Counted from the stretch's first letter, positions 45,155 to 55,991 are shown. The stretch is 64,000 nt of DNA from Gaiellales bacterium (GCA_012719395.1 JAAYAL010000008.1:58050-122049), one strand, 5' to 3'. Made by a program: numbers and translations. The notes: generated from the sequence alone by a model not told the origin.

Positions 45155-47074
45155 CTAGGAGATGAACTTGCCCCGGGGCGTGTAGTGTGTGTGCAGCAGA
45201 TTGTGACTCAAGTGGCTGCAGGGGCCGTCCTGCAGGAACTCGTTGTAGATCTTGAGGACGGCCGGGTTCTCGTGCGACTTGCGCACCTCGTACGCGGCAT
45301 CCTCCGAGTAGATGGCTTTGGCGCGAGCCGCGCGGATGGCCGGGCTGGTGGGGATGGGCTGGCCGCCGCCGCCGATGCAGCCACCGGGGCAGGCCATGAA
45401 CTCGATGAAGTGGCACTGGCTGAAGATGCCGCCAGCCTTGATGTCCTCCATCACGCGCTTGGCGTTGGCCGTGCCATGAGCCACGCCCACCTTCAGGGTC
45501 GCGCCCTTGAGGAAGTCCCAACTGGGAACCAGATCCTTGAGCAGATCCGGCACCGGACCCACCTCGGGCACGGTGATCTCGGCGTACTTGACACCGTCGA
45601 AGCCCCGCACCGGGATGATGTCGGCGTGATCGTAGAAGTTCTCCACCTTCTGGCCCGCCACCAGCTCGATCACCGTGCGCAGCGCGGCTTCCATCACACC
45701 GCCGGTGGCGCCGAAGATGACGCCGGAGCCGGTGGCCGTACCGAAGGGATCGTCGAAGTCGGACTTGGGCATGTCGGGCAGCCAGATGCCGGCTTCCTTG
45801 ATCATGGCGCCCAGCTCACGGGTGGTGAGGCCGTAGTCGATGTCCTTGAAGCCGCTGTCCACCATCTCCGGCCGGTTGCACTCGAATTTCTTGGCCGAGC
45901 AGGGCATCAGGGCCACCGTGACGATGTCCTTGGGATCGATGCCGGTGAGCTGCGCGTAGTAGGTCTTGATGAGGGCGCCGAACATCTGCTGCGGGCTCTT
46001 GGCCGTGGACAGATGCTCCAGGTACTCAGGGTAGAAGTGCTCGATGAACTTCACCCAACCCGGTGAGCAGCTGGTGAACTGCGGCAGCTTCACGTCGGCG
46101 TCGCCGTCCACCAAGGCCTTCTTGAGGCGGATGATGAGCTCGGTGCCCTCCTCGATGATGGTGAGGTCGGCGCTGAAGTTGGTGTCGAACACCTTGTCGA
46201 AGCCGCAGCGGCGCAACGCCGTGTTCATCTCGAAGGTGAGGGCATGCCCCGGCTCCAAGCCGAAGCACTCGCCGATGCCGGCCCGCGGCGACGGAGCGGT
46301 CTGCATGACCACGTGCTTGGTGGGATCGTCGATGGCCGCCCAGATCTCATCGCTGGGATCGTTGGCGCGCAGGGCGCCGGTGGGACAGCGGTTGATGCAC
46401 TGGCCGCAGTTGATGCAGACGACATCAGCCAGAGGCTTCTCCAGGAAGGTCTCGATCCTGGTCTGGTTACTGCGCCCCACGGCCTCGTACACACCCACTT
46501 CCTGCAGGTCCACGCAGGTGCGGACGCAGCGGCGGCACAACACGCACTTGTTCATGTCGCGGTGGACGGAGTAGCTGGAGGTGTCCACCTCATACAGCGG
46601 TTCGGTGGGGTGCCCGAAGCGGAAGAAGTCAACCCCGTACTCCTCCGCCAGGGACTGCAGCTCGCACACGCCGTTGCGTACGCAGGCGTAGCACTCACCG
46701 TAGTGCTTGCGCAGCAGGAGATCGAGGATGTGGCGGCGCGCCTGGCGTACACGGCGGGACTGGGTCTTGATGGTCATGGGACCGGTGATGGGGTAGGCGC
46801 AGGAAGCCTGCAGTGTCCGCATGCCCTCCACTTCCACCACACACATGCGGCACACGCCGGCAATGGCCAGGTCGGGGTGCTGGCACAGCGTGGGTATCTT
46901 CACGCCGATCTGGTTGGCGGCTTCCAGGATGGTGGTCCCGGAGACCACTTCCACATCGATGCCGTCGATGTTGACGGTGACTTTCGGGGCCTCCAGATCA
47001 GGGAGGGTGCAGACGCCGCCCTGCTGGCTGACAGGCGCCCGGGTGGTATCGCAGCTCGGGTTCTTCAAGTCCAT
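45155..47074 (-). CDS. hydA: [FeFe] hydrogenase catalytic subunit, HydABC type
   Basis: 639 aa. N-terminal [2Fe-2S] (C64, C75, C78, C92), His-Cys3 cluster (H124, C128, C131, C137), two ferredoxin [4Fe-4S] motifs (C177-C187 and C220-C230), then the H-cluster domain. Its motifs are TSCSPGW (334-340), MPCSAKKFE (390-398) and FMACPGGCIGGGGQP (559-573), with cluster ligands C336, C392, C562 and C566. The residue after C336, normally the proton-relay Cys, is Ser337. It evolves or oxidises H2. AAGGAG six nt before the ATG. Third gene of hydC-hydB-hydA. The maturases HydEFG are not in the window. Confidence 0.95.
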   Translation of the reverse strand: MDLKNPSCDTTRAPVSQQGGVCTLPDLEAPKVTVNIDGIDVEVVSGTTILEAANQIGVKIPTLCQHPDLAIAGVCRMCVVEVEGMRTLQASCAYPITGPMTIKTQSRRVRQARRHILDLLLRKHYGECYACVRNGVCELQSLAEEYGVDFFRFGHPTEPLYEVDTSSYSVHRDMNKCVLCRRCVRTCVDLQEVGVYEAVGRSNQTRIETFLEKPLADVVCINCGQCINRCPTGALRANDPSDEIWAAIDDPTKHVVMQTAPSPRAGIGECFGLEPGHALTFEMNTALRRCGFDKVFDTNFSADLTIIEEGTELIIRLKKALVDGDADVKLPQFTSCSPGWVKFIEHFYPEYLEHLSTAKSPQQMFGALIKTYYAQLTGIDPKDIVTVALMPCSAKKFECNRPEMVDSGFKDIDYGLTTRELGAMIKEAGIWLPDMPKSDFDDPFGTATGSGVIFGATGGVMEAALRTVIELVAGQKVENFYDHADIIPVRGFDGVKYAEITVPEVGPVPDLLKDLVPSWDFLKGATLKVGVAHGTANAKRVMEDIKAGGIFSQCHFIEFMACPGGCIGGGGQPIPTSPAIRAARAKAIYSEDAAYEVRKSHENPAVLKIYNEFLQDGPCSHLSHNLLHTHYTPRGKFIS

Positions 47075-47089
47075 GTTCTGCTCCTTGGG

Positions 47090-48310
47090 CTACTCAGCGA
47101 CGGTACGGCCCATCAACTCGTCGCGGAAGTTCTCGACGATCGATAGGAAGGCGTTGGGGCTCGACTGGCCCAGACCGCACTTGGAGGCTATCTGCATGGT
47201 TTCGCCCAGCTTGACCAGTTCCTTGAGGTACGAGGTGGAGCACTCGCCGTACTCCAGCATCTCGATGCCCTCGAGCAACACTTCGTTGCCCTCGCGGCAG
47301 GGCGTGCACTGCCCGCAGGACTCCTCCACAAAGAACTCCATGAAGTTCTTGGCCACCTGGAGCATGTCGCGCTGGGGCCCGAACACGATCACCGAACCGC
47401 CGGTGGAAAGATCCTCGAAGGCGATCCGGCGGCCGAAATCCTTGGCGGGAACGCAGGTGCCGGAAGCACCGCCCACCTGCACGGCCTTGGCGTCTCCGCC
47501 GCCCACGGCCTTGAGCAGGTCGGCCACGGTGAGACCGAAGGGAAACTCGTAGACGCCCGGCGCGGCACAGTCACCCGAGACGCTGAACAGCTTGAGACCG
47601 CTGGAGCGCTCCGTGCCCAGCGACTTCCACCACTCGGCGCCCCGGCTCAGGATGAGCGGCACCCAGGCCAGCGTCTCCACATTGTTGACTGTGGTGGCCT
47701 TGCCGCCCAGCCCCGTGTCCACGGGAAACGGGGGACGGTTGCGGGGCTCGCCCCGATGGCCTTCCAGAGATTCAATCAGCGCTGTCTCCTCGCCGCACAC
47801 GTACGCGCCGGAGCCCATGCGGATCTCGATGTCGAAACCGAAGCCCTCTTTGCCCATCACGTTGCTGCCCAACAGGCCCTCGTCGCGCCGCGCCCGCAGC
47901 ATCTCCTTCAGCTTGGGCACCAGGTAAGTGTACTCACCGCGCAGGTACACCACACCCCTCTTTGCCCCGATGGCGTAGCCGGCGATGGTCATACCCTCGA
48001 AGACCAGATCGGCGTGGTCGGTGAGGATGACGCGGTCCTTGAACGTGCCCGGCTCGCCCTCGTCGGCGTTGCAGACCACGTACTTGGCCGTGCCCGCTTC
48101 CGTGGCGGCAGCCTCGGATGGAGCCGGCGCCGCAGCGGCAAACTGCCACTTGAGACCGGTGGTGAAACCGGCGCCCCCGCGGCCCTTCAGGCCGGACTCC
48201 TTCACGAACTCAATGAGAGCCGTGGGCGTCATGCCCAGGGCCGCGGCGAGCCCCGCTCCCCGCTCCTGGGACGCGTAGGTCAGGGTTCCCTTGCTGGAGT
48301 CGATGATCAT
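47090..48310 (-). CDS. hydB: Hydrogenase diaphorase subunit, NuoF-like
   Basis: 406 aa from the ATG at 48310, which overlaps the hydC stop (ATGA). FMN/NADH-binding segments are GRGGAGFTTGLKW (43-55), NADEGEPGTFKDR and GAYVCGEETALIESLEG; the [4Fe-4S] motif is ESCGQCTPCREG plus a later Cys. It oxidises NADH and passes electrons to HydC/HydA. Compared with about 600-aa HydB proteins of bifurcating hydrogenases, it lacks both the N-terminal [2Fe-2S] and the C-terminal ferredoxin-like domains, leaving only the NuoF core. Confidence 0.93.
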   Translation of the reverse strand: MIIDSSKGTLTYASQERGAGLAAALGMTPTALIEFVKESGLKGRGGAGFTTGLKWQFAAAAPAPSEAAATEAGTAKYVVCNADEGEPGTFKDRVILTDHADLVFEGMTIAGYAIGAKRGVVYLRGEYTYLVPKLKEMLRARRDEGLLGSNVMGKEGFGFDIEIRMGSGAYVCGEETALIESLEGHRGEPRNRPPFPVDTGLGGKATTVNNVETLAWVPLILSRGAEWWKSLGTERSSGLKLFSVSGDCAAPGVYEFPFGLTVADLLKAVGGGDAKAVQVGGASGTCVPAKDFGRRIAFEDLSTGGSVIVFGPQRDMLQVAKNFMEFFVEESCGQCTPCREGNEVLLEGIEMLEYGECSTSYLKELVKLGETMQIASKCGLGQSSPNAFLSIVENFRDELMGRTVAE

Positions 48311-48828
48311 ACCAACCACTCCTTCTCCGCCTGCAGAGCGGTCGCCCCGAACGCCTTGCGGCACTCATCCAGGATATCGGCCACCTGGTCCGCCGTTACC
48401 TTGGTGTAGAACTTGTCATTCACGAGCAGGGCCGGGCCCTGATCGCACATACCCAGGCAGTTGGCCCACTCCAGGGTGAACTTGCCGTCCTTGGTGGTTT
48501 CGCCGAACTCTATCCCCAGATCGTTCTCTAACTGGCGCGCCACCGCATCCTTGCCGGCCATGTCGCAGGACACGGTCTGGCACATGCGGATGACGAACCG
48601 GCCATTGGCCTCAGTGCCAAGGAAGCCGTAGAAGGAGACCACACCGTGGACTTCCACGGGGTGGATGCCGAGGATGTCGGCGGCCTCCTGCATGGCCAGA
48701 TCCGAGACATAGCCGTTCTTGCGCTGGATGGCCTGCAGCATTGGAATGAGAGCGCTGCGATCCCTGCCGAACGTGTCGGCCAGGGCCTCCAGCTCCTCCC
48801 TCATGGCCATGTGTGGAGTAACCAGCAT
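48307..48828 (-). CDS. hydC: Hydrogenase subunit, NuoE-like [2Fe-2S] protein
   Basis: 173 aa from the ATG at 48828 (AGGAG seven nt upstream). The thioredoxin-like fold has all four [2Fe-2S] ligands, in CQTVSC and CLGMC, with the preceding helical region (IQRKNGYVSDLAMQEAADILGIHPVEVHGVVSFYGF). First gene of the hydrogenase operon, 87 bp after the predicted transcription start. Confidence 0.93.
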   Translation of the reverse strand: MLVTPHMAMREELEALADTFGRDRSALIPMLQAIQRKNGYVSDLAMQEAADILGIHPVEVHGVVSFYGFLGTEANGRFVIRMCQTVSCDMAGKDAVARQLENDLGIEFGETTKDGKFTLEWANCLGMCDQGPALLVNDKFYTKVTADQVADILDECRKAFGATALQAEKEWLV

Positions 48829-48843
48829 CAGTTCACTCCTCCC

Positions 48844-48904
48844 TTGCGATCGCAATGTTCCCCGCGCATAGCGGGACGACGTACCTTCGCGTGCCGCGCG
48901 GCAC
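48844..48904. promoter_or_regulatory. Three dyads in the hydC 5' leader
   Basis: TTGCGATCGCAA (48844-48855) and GTGCCGCGCGGCAC (48891-48904) are perfect palindromes, with CCCGC/GCGGG (48861-48865, 48871-48875) between them. All lie between the predicted start and the hydC ATG, as expected for operators or an RNA structure. They do not match the Rex consensus. Confidence 0.45.
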
Positions 48905-48921
48905 CCCGAAAGACGGCGGCC

Positions 48922-48950
48922 ACTATAGCGGATGCCAAAGGGTAACGCAA
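48922..48950 (-). promoter_or_regulatory. hydCBA promoter
   Basis: Minus strand: -35 TTGCGT (48945-48950), a 17-bp spacer, -10 TATAGT (48922-48927). Predicted start near 48915. Confidence 0.6.
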
Positions 48951-49018
48951 GAAGCCCAAGGCTCACTGTGACCGAGATCAATAAACCTTGGCTGACGGAG
49001 GAGCTATGAAGTTGTGGG

Positions 49019-49045
49019 GGCCGCCACGCCCCGGGCGCGGCGGCC
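49019..49045 (-). terminator. Imperfect hairpin after focA
   Basis: GGCCGCC A CGCCC C GGGCG C GGCGGCC, 24 bp past the focA stop. It separates focA from the hydrogenase promoter. Confidence 0.6.
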
Positions 49046-49069
49046 GGTCACGGCCTAGCCGATGAAGCC

Positions 49070-50038
49070 CTACTTGCTCTCAGCGGCCTCCTTGGGCTTG
49101 CGCAGGTAGGAGAACCAGTACGAAGAAGCGACAAAGATGGACCCGCCCACAATGTTGCCGATAGTGACGGGAATGAGGTTCTTCGTGAAGAGGGCACCCC
49201 AGGTGAGGTTGCCGGACACCGCGGCCTTGAAGCCGTCAAAGGCGGTCTGCGCCGCCTCGGGCAGCGCCCCTCCGGAAGCGAGAGTGGCAATCTGATCGGG
49301 GGTCAGCACGCTCTGGGCAGCCAGATCGAGGATCGGCTGATGGCCGGAAACCAGGATGCCGATGGGAATGAAGAACATGTTGGCCACGCTGTGCTCGAAG
49401 CCGGAGGCAACGAAGGCCATGATCGGGAAGAAAATGCCGAATATCTTGCCGATGACATCCTTGCTGGCCAACGCCAGCCAAACGGCCAGGCACACCAGCC
49501 AGTTACAGAGGATGGCACGGAAGAAGGCCGCCCACCAGGCCAGTTCCACTTTGCCTTTGGCGATGGCAATGGCCTTGGCACCAACCGAGCCTTTGAACAG
49601 GCCGACGGAATCTCCGCCGTAGAAAGCACCGTAGATAATGAAGACCAGGATGAGGGACCCTACGAAGTTGAAGATCCACACAATAACCCAGTTCCTGATC
49701 AGCGCTCCCCAGCTGATGGTGCCTTCCAGGGCGCCAACCGCCATGAACATGGCGTTGCCGGTAAACAGTTCCGAGCCGGCGATGACTACCAACATGAGGC
49801 CGACGCTAAACACGCTGCCAAATAGAAGTTGGCCGACACCGTTGCCGAGGAACTTGGCCGAATCGCACCCAATGGTGGTGGCCAGGTTGGCCCCGAAGCC
49901 GATGTAGGCTCCGGCCAGTATGGCCAGGACCATGAGTTTGGGTACAGTGAGGTTGGACTTCGCCTTGCTGGCGGTGCAGGCGTTACCGGCCACCTCGCCA
50001 GGCAGATAGCAATTCAGTTGTGCGGGGGGAGGAGTCAT
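49070..50038 (-). CDS. focA: Formate/nitrite-family channel
   Basis: 322 aa with six membrane helices. GSELFTGNAMF and FEHSVANMFFIPIG carry the conserved pore elements, the latter with the His that gates and protonates formate in FocA. A 20-residue N-terminal cytosolic segment and a charged C-terminus are present. Its position between the formate dehydrogenase and hydrogenase genes makes formate the expected substrate rather than nitrite. GAAAGG upstream is a moderate ribosome-binding site. Confidence 0.9.
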   Translation of the reverse strand: MTPPPAQLNCYLPGEVAGNACTASKAKSNLTVPKLMVLAILAGAYIGFGANLATTIGCDSAKFLGNGVGQLLFGSVFSVGLMLVVIAGSELFTGNAMFMAVGALEGTISWGALIRNWVIVWIFNFVGSLILVFIIYGAFYGGDSVGLFKGSVGAKAIAIAKGKVELAWWAAFFRAILCNWLVCLAVWLALASKDVIGKIFGIFFPIMAFVASGFEHSVANMFFIPIGILVSGHQPILDLAAQSVLTPDQIATLASGGALPEAAQTAFDGFKAAVSGNLTWGALFTKNLIPVTIGNIVGGSIFVASSYWFSYLRKPKEAAESK

Positions 50039-50231
50039 TGTTGGAATGACCTTTCTCTAGAGGTTCCCACTGCGAGAAGAGCGACCAAGGAAAACGGATG
50101 AATCAGGTCCATACACCGATTGCGAACGTCTGACTCCCGACACCTCCTTTCTTGCGGAGCGAAGCATGATGGGCGACAGAGCTATCGCCTCGCGTCGTGC
50201 GCGAGACGCGCGCGCAACCCGAGGGAATGCA

Positions 50232-50267
50232 GCCGGGGGCAGCGGCTCTAGTACCGCCACCCCCGGC
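50232..50267 (-). terminator. Two-tier hairpin after the NuoE-NuoF gene
   Basis: GCCGGGGG, CA, GCGG, an 8-nt loop, CCGC, CA, CCCCCGGC: a symmetric stem with a CA/CA internal loop, 61 bp beyond the stop. The rest of the 290-bp gap to focA shows no gene. Confidence 0.6.
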
Positions 50268-50327
50268 GCTTCCATCAATGCAAGAAGTCGCGCGCCCATG
50301 CCCCGATCGGCGTTGCGTCAACCCCGC

Positions 50328-52091
<1,764 letters not shown>

Positions 52092-52092
52092 G

Positions 52093-52548
52093 CTAGAAGA
52101 CCTCCGGGTAGCCAATGTCCACAAACATGTGCTCGAGCCGCGTCTTGTGGCCCAACTCCATGAGGGCCAGGTTCTCGAACATGGCGCCCAGCGTGGCGTC
52201 AGACGCCGATTGCGCCAGCCCCCGATAGAACTCCGCTGACTCCTGCTCCCTCTTCATCGCCAGCGCCAGCGCATCCGCCGGCTTCATGTCGATGGACAGG
52301 GCCGGCTCCTCCGTTGCCTCAGCTACCTTGTAGTCGGCGGGTACCGGGAGCTTCGCGATGATCTGATCGTCTTTCAGAGCGGCTTGGAGAAAGGTCTTGT
52401 GACCAAGCTCATCCTGGGAGAGCTGGCCGAAGATCTCCTTGACGGCCGGGTTGGTCATACGATCGGCGACGTCGGCGTAGAACCGGAATGCCTCCTCTTC
52501 CCTGCCGATGGCCATATCGAGAATGCTCTTAATATCAGTCATAGCCAT
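52093..52548 (-). CDS. Ferritin-like/rubrerythrin-type diiron protein
   Basis: 151 aa from the ATG at 52548 (AAAGGA upstream). A four-helix bundle with two EExxxY ... ExxH units: REEEAFRFYADVADRM with QDELGHKTFL, and REQESAEFYRGLAQ with LMELGHKTRLE. No C-terminal rubredoxin domain. Likely reduces peroxide or O2, or handles iron. It sits between fdhA and its diaphorase (29 bp and 1 bp gaps), suggesting protection or maturation of the oxygen-sensitive selenoenzyme. Confidence 0.85.
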   Translation of the reverse strand: MAMTDIKSILDMAIGREEEAFRFYADVADRMTNPAVKEIFGQLSQDELGHKTFLQAALKDDQIIAKLPVPADYKVAEATEEPALSIDMKPADALALAMKREQESAEFYRGLAQSASDATLGAMFENLALMELGHKTRLEHMFVDIGYPEVF

Positions 52549-52577
52549 GGTTGTTCCTTTCGCAGGCCTGAGACTGC

Positions 52578-55316
52578 TCAGGGCCGCGCCTGACGGCAGA
52601 GGCCCTTCATGGGAACCTCCGCGTCCGCGACCTTCTCCACACGAATCGCACACACCTTGTACTCAGCCGTCTCAGTCACGGGGTCGAAGGCATCGATGGT
52701 GAGTTGGTTGCCGCACGCTTCGGCGAAATGGAACGCCATCCAGCAGAGGCCGGGATTGGAGCGCTCGTTCACCCACGCGCGCAGCATGACCTCGCCGCGG
52801 CGGCTGGTGGCCCGCACCATGTCGCCGCTCTTGATGCCGAGAGGCTCCGCATCGGCCGGATTCATCTCGATGAGCTCTTCCGGGAACAGTGTCTCGAGGC
52901 CCACGGAGTTGCGGGTCTGCGTGCCCGTGTGGTAGTGCCACAGCCTGCGTCCCGTGGAGAGCACCAACGGGTACTCCTCGTCCACCACCTCAGCCGGCGG
53001 GACCCAGTCGGTCTTCGAGAACAACCCCTTGCCGCGGGAGAAGTTCCCGTCCTTGTGCAGGAACCTGGTCCCGGGGTGCTCGAGCGTGGGACACGGCCAC
53101 TGCAGGCCGGCGACATCCAAACGCTCGTAGGTGATGCCGGCGTAGCTGGTGGCGGTCCGACGCATGTCCTCGTAAACAGCCTTGGCAGACGTGAAGCCCA
53201 GGTCGAACCCCAGTCTCTTGCCCAGTTCCTGAAGGACCCACCAACTCGGACGGGCGCCTCCGGGCGCTTTGAGGGCTGCGCGCACCCGGTTCACGCGGCG
53301 CTCGGTATTGGTGAAGGTGCCTTCCTCCTCGCCCCAGGAGTAGTCGGGGAAAACCACGTGCGCGTACGGCGTGGTGAGGTTGGGGAAGATGTCGACGACG
53401 ATGAAGAGCTCGAGCGCCTCCAGCTCCTTGATGGTGTGAGCTATGTTGGGCTCGCTCTGCACCGTGTTGTCGCCGATGCAATAGAGGATCTTGGTACCGC
53501 CGTCGCGCGCCTTGCGGAGCATGGTGGGCATCTTGTAGCCTGCACGGTCCGACAGGCCGCTGACGCCCCACGCCTGCTCCATCTTCGCCACCGCGTTGGG
53601 ATCGGTGACGGACTGGTAGTTGTGGAACACGTTGGGCAGGGCACCCATATCACAGGCTCCCTGCACATTGTTCTGCCCACGCAGCGGGTTGAGGCCAGCG
53701 GAACGCTTGCCCAGGTTGCCGAGGACCATCTGCAGGTTGGCCAGGGTCTTCACGTTGTCCGTGCCACAGATGTGCTCGGTGATGCCCAACGTATAGCAGA
53801 CACTGGCGGACTTGGACGTGCCCAGCAGCCGAGCGATCTCCTTCATCTGCTCCACCGGGACGCCACAGATCTCACTGGCGCGCTCCACCGGGTAGTCCTG
53901 CACCCAGGCGCGGATCTCGTCAGGGTTCTCCGTGTGCTCCTTGAGGAACTCTTCGTCCGCCCAACCGTTCTTGAAGATTTCGTTGATGAGGCCGTTGATG
54001 TAGGCGATGTCCGAGCCGGATGCGAGCTGCACGTAATGCGAGGCCCAACGGCAAAGGTCCGTTCGCCGGGGATCGTTCACGATGACGGTGGCGCCCTTCT
54101 TGGCCGCCCGCTTCACGTAGTAGGAGACGATCGGGTGTGCCTCAGTCATGTTGGACCCGATCACGAAGACGAGATCAGCGTCCTGCAACTCCTGAATGCT
54201 GTTGGTCATTGCGCCAGAACCAAAGCTTGTCGCCAGACCGGCGACAGTGGGAGCGTGTCAGGTACGCGCGCAATGGTCTACATTGTTGGTCTTGATCACC
54301 GCCCTCGTGAACTTGGCGATGGCGTAGTTGTTCTCATTGGTGATGCGCCCAGAGCCGAAGGCCGAGAACACATCGGGCCCATGCTCCTTGACAATCTTCG
54401 CGATGCGCTCGGCCGTGAAGTCCAGCGCTTCCTCCCACGACACGGGCTCCAGCTCGCCGTTCTTGCGAATCAGGGGCTGGGTAAGGCGATTGGGGCTGGA
54501 GGGGAACTCATACCCGAAACGACCCTTGACGCACAGCATGCCGTCGTTGGGCTCGACCTCCCGTCCGGTGACCCGCACGATGCGATTGGCGTCAGTGTCC
54601 ACGTGAAGCGTCATCTGGCAGCCCACTCCGCAGTACGGGCAGGTGGTGTCAACGGTGTCCATTTCCCAGGAGCGACCCTTGCCGACGGCCTTCTTCTCGA
54701 TGAGCGCGCCCACCGGGCAGATCTGAACGCACTCGCCGCACTGGACACACGTGGAATCGGCCATGGGCCGGTCCAGATCGCACACGATCTTGGACTCGAA
54801 GCCCCTCTGCCCCATCCCCAGCACTTCGTTGACCACCACGTTGTTGCAGGCCGCGATGCACCGCCCGCACTGGATGCACTTCCGGCGGTCGAGGACGACC
54901 ATCTCGCTGCTGTCGTCTATTTCCGCCTTGGGCCCGGTGATCGTGAAGGCCGGTATCTCGATGCCCAGCTGGTACGCAGCATCCTGCAGCTCACAACGAC
55001 CGTTCTGCTCGCAGGAGATGCAGTTGTGCTCACCGTTGGCGAGCATGAGGTTGACAACCGACCTGCGCACCTCCAGGACGCGCTCGGTGCAGGTGTGAAC
55101 CACCATGCCGTCCTTGGCCATGAGGTTGCAGGACGTGGGCAACCCGGCCTGGCCCTCCACCTCCACCACGCACACCCGGCAGCGACCTGCAGGACCGGTC
55201 TTGCGGTGGTAGCAGAGGGCCGGAATCTTGATGCCGTTCTGGCGGGCCACCTCCAAGACCGTCTGTCCCGGTTGGAAAGTGACGGCCTCCCCATCCAGGA
55301 TGAGGCAATCGGACAT
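52578..55316 (-). CDS. fdhA: Selenocysteine formate dehydrogenase, catalytic subunit
   Basis: 912 aa read through an in-frame UGA at 54260-54258 (residue 353). The context [29 protein letters not shown] is that of Sec-containing formate dehydrogenases. Upstream lie [2Fe-2S] (C35, C46, C49, C63), His-Cys3 (H97, C99, C102, C108), two ferredoxin motifs (C147-C157, C190-C200) and the molybdopterin-domain [4Fe-4S] site (C226, C229, C233, C262). Downstream are the Mo/W-bis-MGD domains and the C-terminal dinucleotide-binding domain. No signal peptide, so cytoplasmic. AAAGGAG seven nt before the ATG. An automatic call would split it into two genes. Confidence 0.95.
54228..54260 (-). promoter_or_regulatory. 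Bacterial SECIS element with the Sec UGA codon
   Basis: On the minus strand, UGA (54260-54258) is followed by 11 nt, then stem TGTCGCC (54246-54240), loop GGTCT, and stem GGCGACA (54234-54228). The loop GGUCU and its distance from the UGA closely resemble the E. coli fdhF SECIS that recruits SelB. SelA, SelB and tRNA-Sec genes are not in the window. Confidence 0.88.
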
Positions 55317-55340
55317 GGGCTCTCTCCTTTCGAAGCCGAT

Positions 55341-55390
55341 TCGGCAGATTATCGATATAAAAAGGTAGCCAACCTTTTCTAAGCTGCCGA
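55341..55390. promoter_or_regulatory. Nested inverted repeats upstream of fdhA
   Basis: Inner dyad AAAAGGT AGCCA ACCTTTT (55360-55378); outer pair TCGGCAG (55341-55347) and CTGCCGA (55384-55390). The region 55317-55440 is AT-rich and divergent between fdhA and the CMD gene, so it likely holds operators and promoters for one or both. A TATATC box abuts the inner dyad on the minus strand. The regulator is unknown. Confidence 0.5.
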
Positions 55391-55661
55391 CTTAAGTGTA
55401 CCACTTGGAACACTGAATATTGATTGCAAATATGGAGGAGCACGACCTCTCGCCGCGGGGGTGGCCAAACGCGCACGGACGCTCTCTCGGCAACCTCCCC
55501 CACCAGCTCTTGCGACCCCCCGGCACCATCTGGGACCGAAGTGCATCTGTCCTTTCTCGTCGGCGGGATCCCGACGCAGGGTTTGGCGCAAGGGGAGTGT
55601 CGGAATAGTTCATTTTCGAGAAGCAGCCATGAGCAATCACCTGCTTGCAAAGGAGCCCACC

Positions 55662-55991
55662 ATGCGCGACATTCACGAGGCGTTTACCAGATTGAAGCAG
55701 GACTACCCTCAGGTTCACGAGACGCAAGAGGAACTGGGACGCTACATCCACGAAGAGGCGGGGCTGCTTCCGGAGCCCACCCGGCTTCTGGCCAAAGTCG
55801 CCGCGTCGGCGGCTGCCGGCCATCAGCGCGCGCTGGAGACCCACCTGGCCAAGGCGCGCGAAGCCGGTGTGAGCGAGGGCGACCTCATGCACGCGCTGCT
55901 CCTGCTCATACCCACGTGTGGCTTCCCCAGCTTCATGGAAGCCTACAGCACCTACCTGGGCACGAGGTGGCCGGCAGCCGGGAGAGCCTGA
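55662..55991 (+). CDS. Carboxymuconolactone-decarboxylase/AhpD-like protein
   Basis: 109 aa from the ATG at 55662, set by AAAGGAG six nt upstream. EEAGLLPEPTRLLAKVAASAAAGHQRALETHLAKAREAGVSEGDLMHALLLLIPTCGF follows the CMD helical pattern. The CxxC of AhpD peroxidases is missing: the first position is Ala-rich and a single Cys remains in PTCGF, with H70-like residue in AGHQRA. Thus a peroxidase role is doubtful. Divergent from fdhA. Confidence 0.75.
   Translation: MRDIHEAFTRLKQDYPQVHETQEELGRYIHEEAGLLPEPTRLLAKVAASAAAGHQRALETHLAKAREAGVSEGDLMHALLLLIPTCGFPSFMEAYSTYLGTRWPAAGRA

Noticed and set aside
54209..54260. Two separate formate dehydrogenase genes split by a stop
   Set aside because: The TGA is at the selenocysteine position, frames on both sides are the same, and a SECIS-like hairpin follows.
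55360..55378. DtxR/IdeR iron box
   Set aside because: AGGT and ACCT half-sites are present, but the spacing is 5 nt instead of 7, so it does not fit the consensus.
52704..55382. 892-codon open frame on the plus strand opposite fdhA
   Set aside because: It is the antisense shadow of a GC-rich gene; its translation is His/Gly/Val/Leu-rich without motifs, while the minus strand shows unmistakable formate dehydrogenase motifs.
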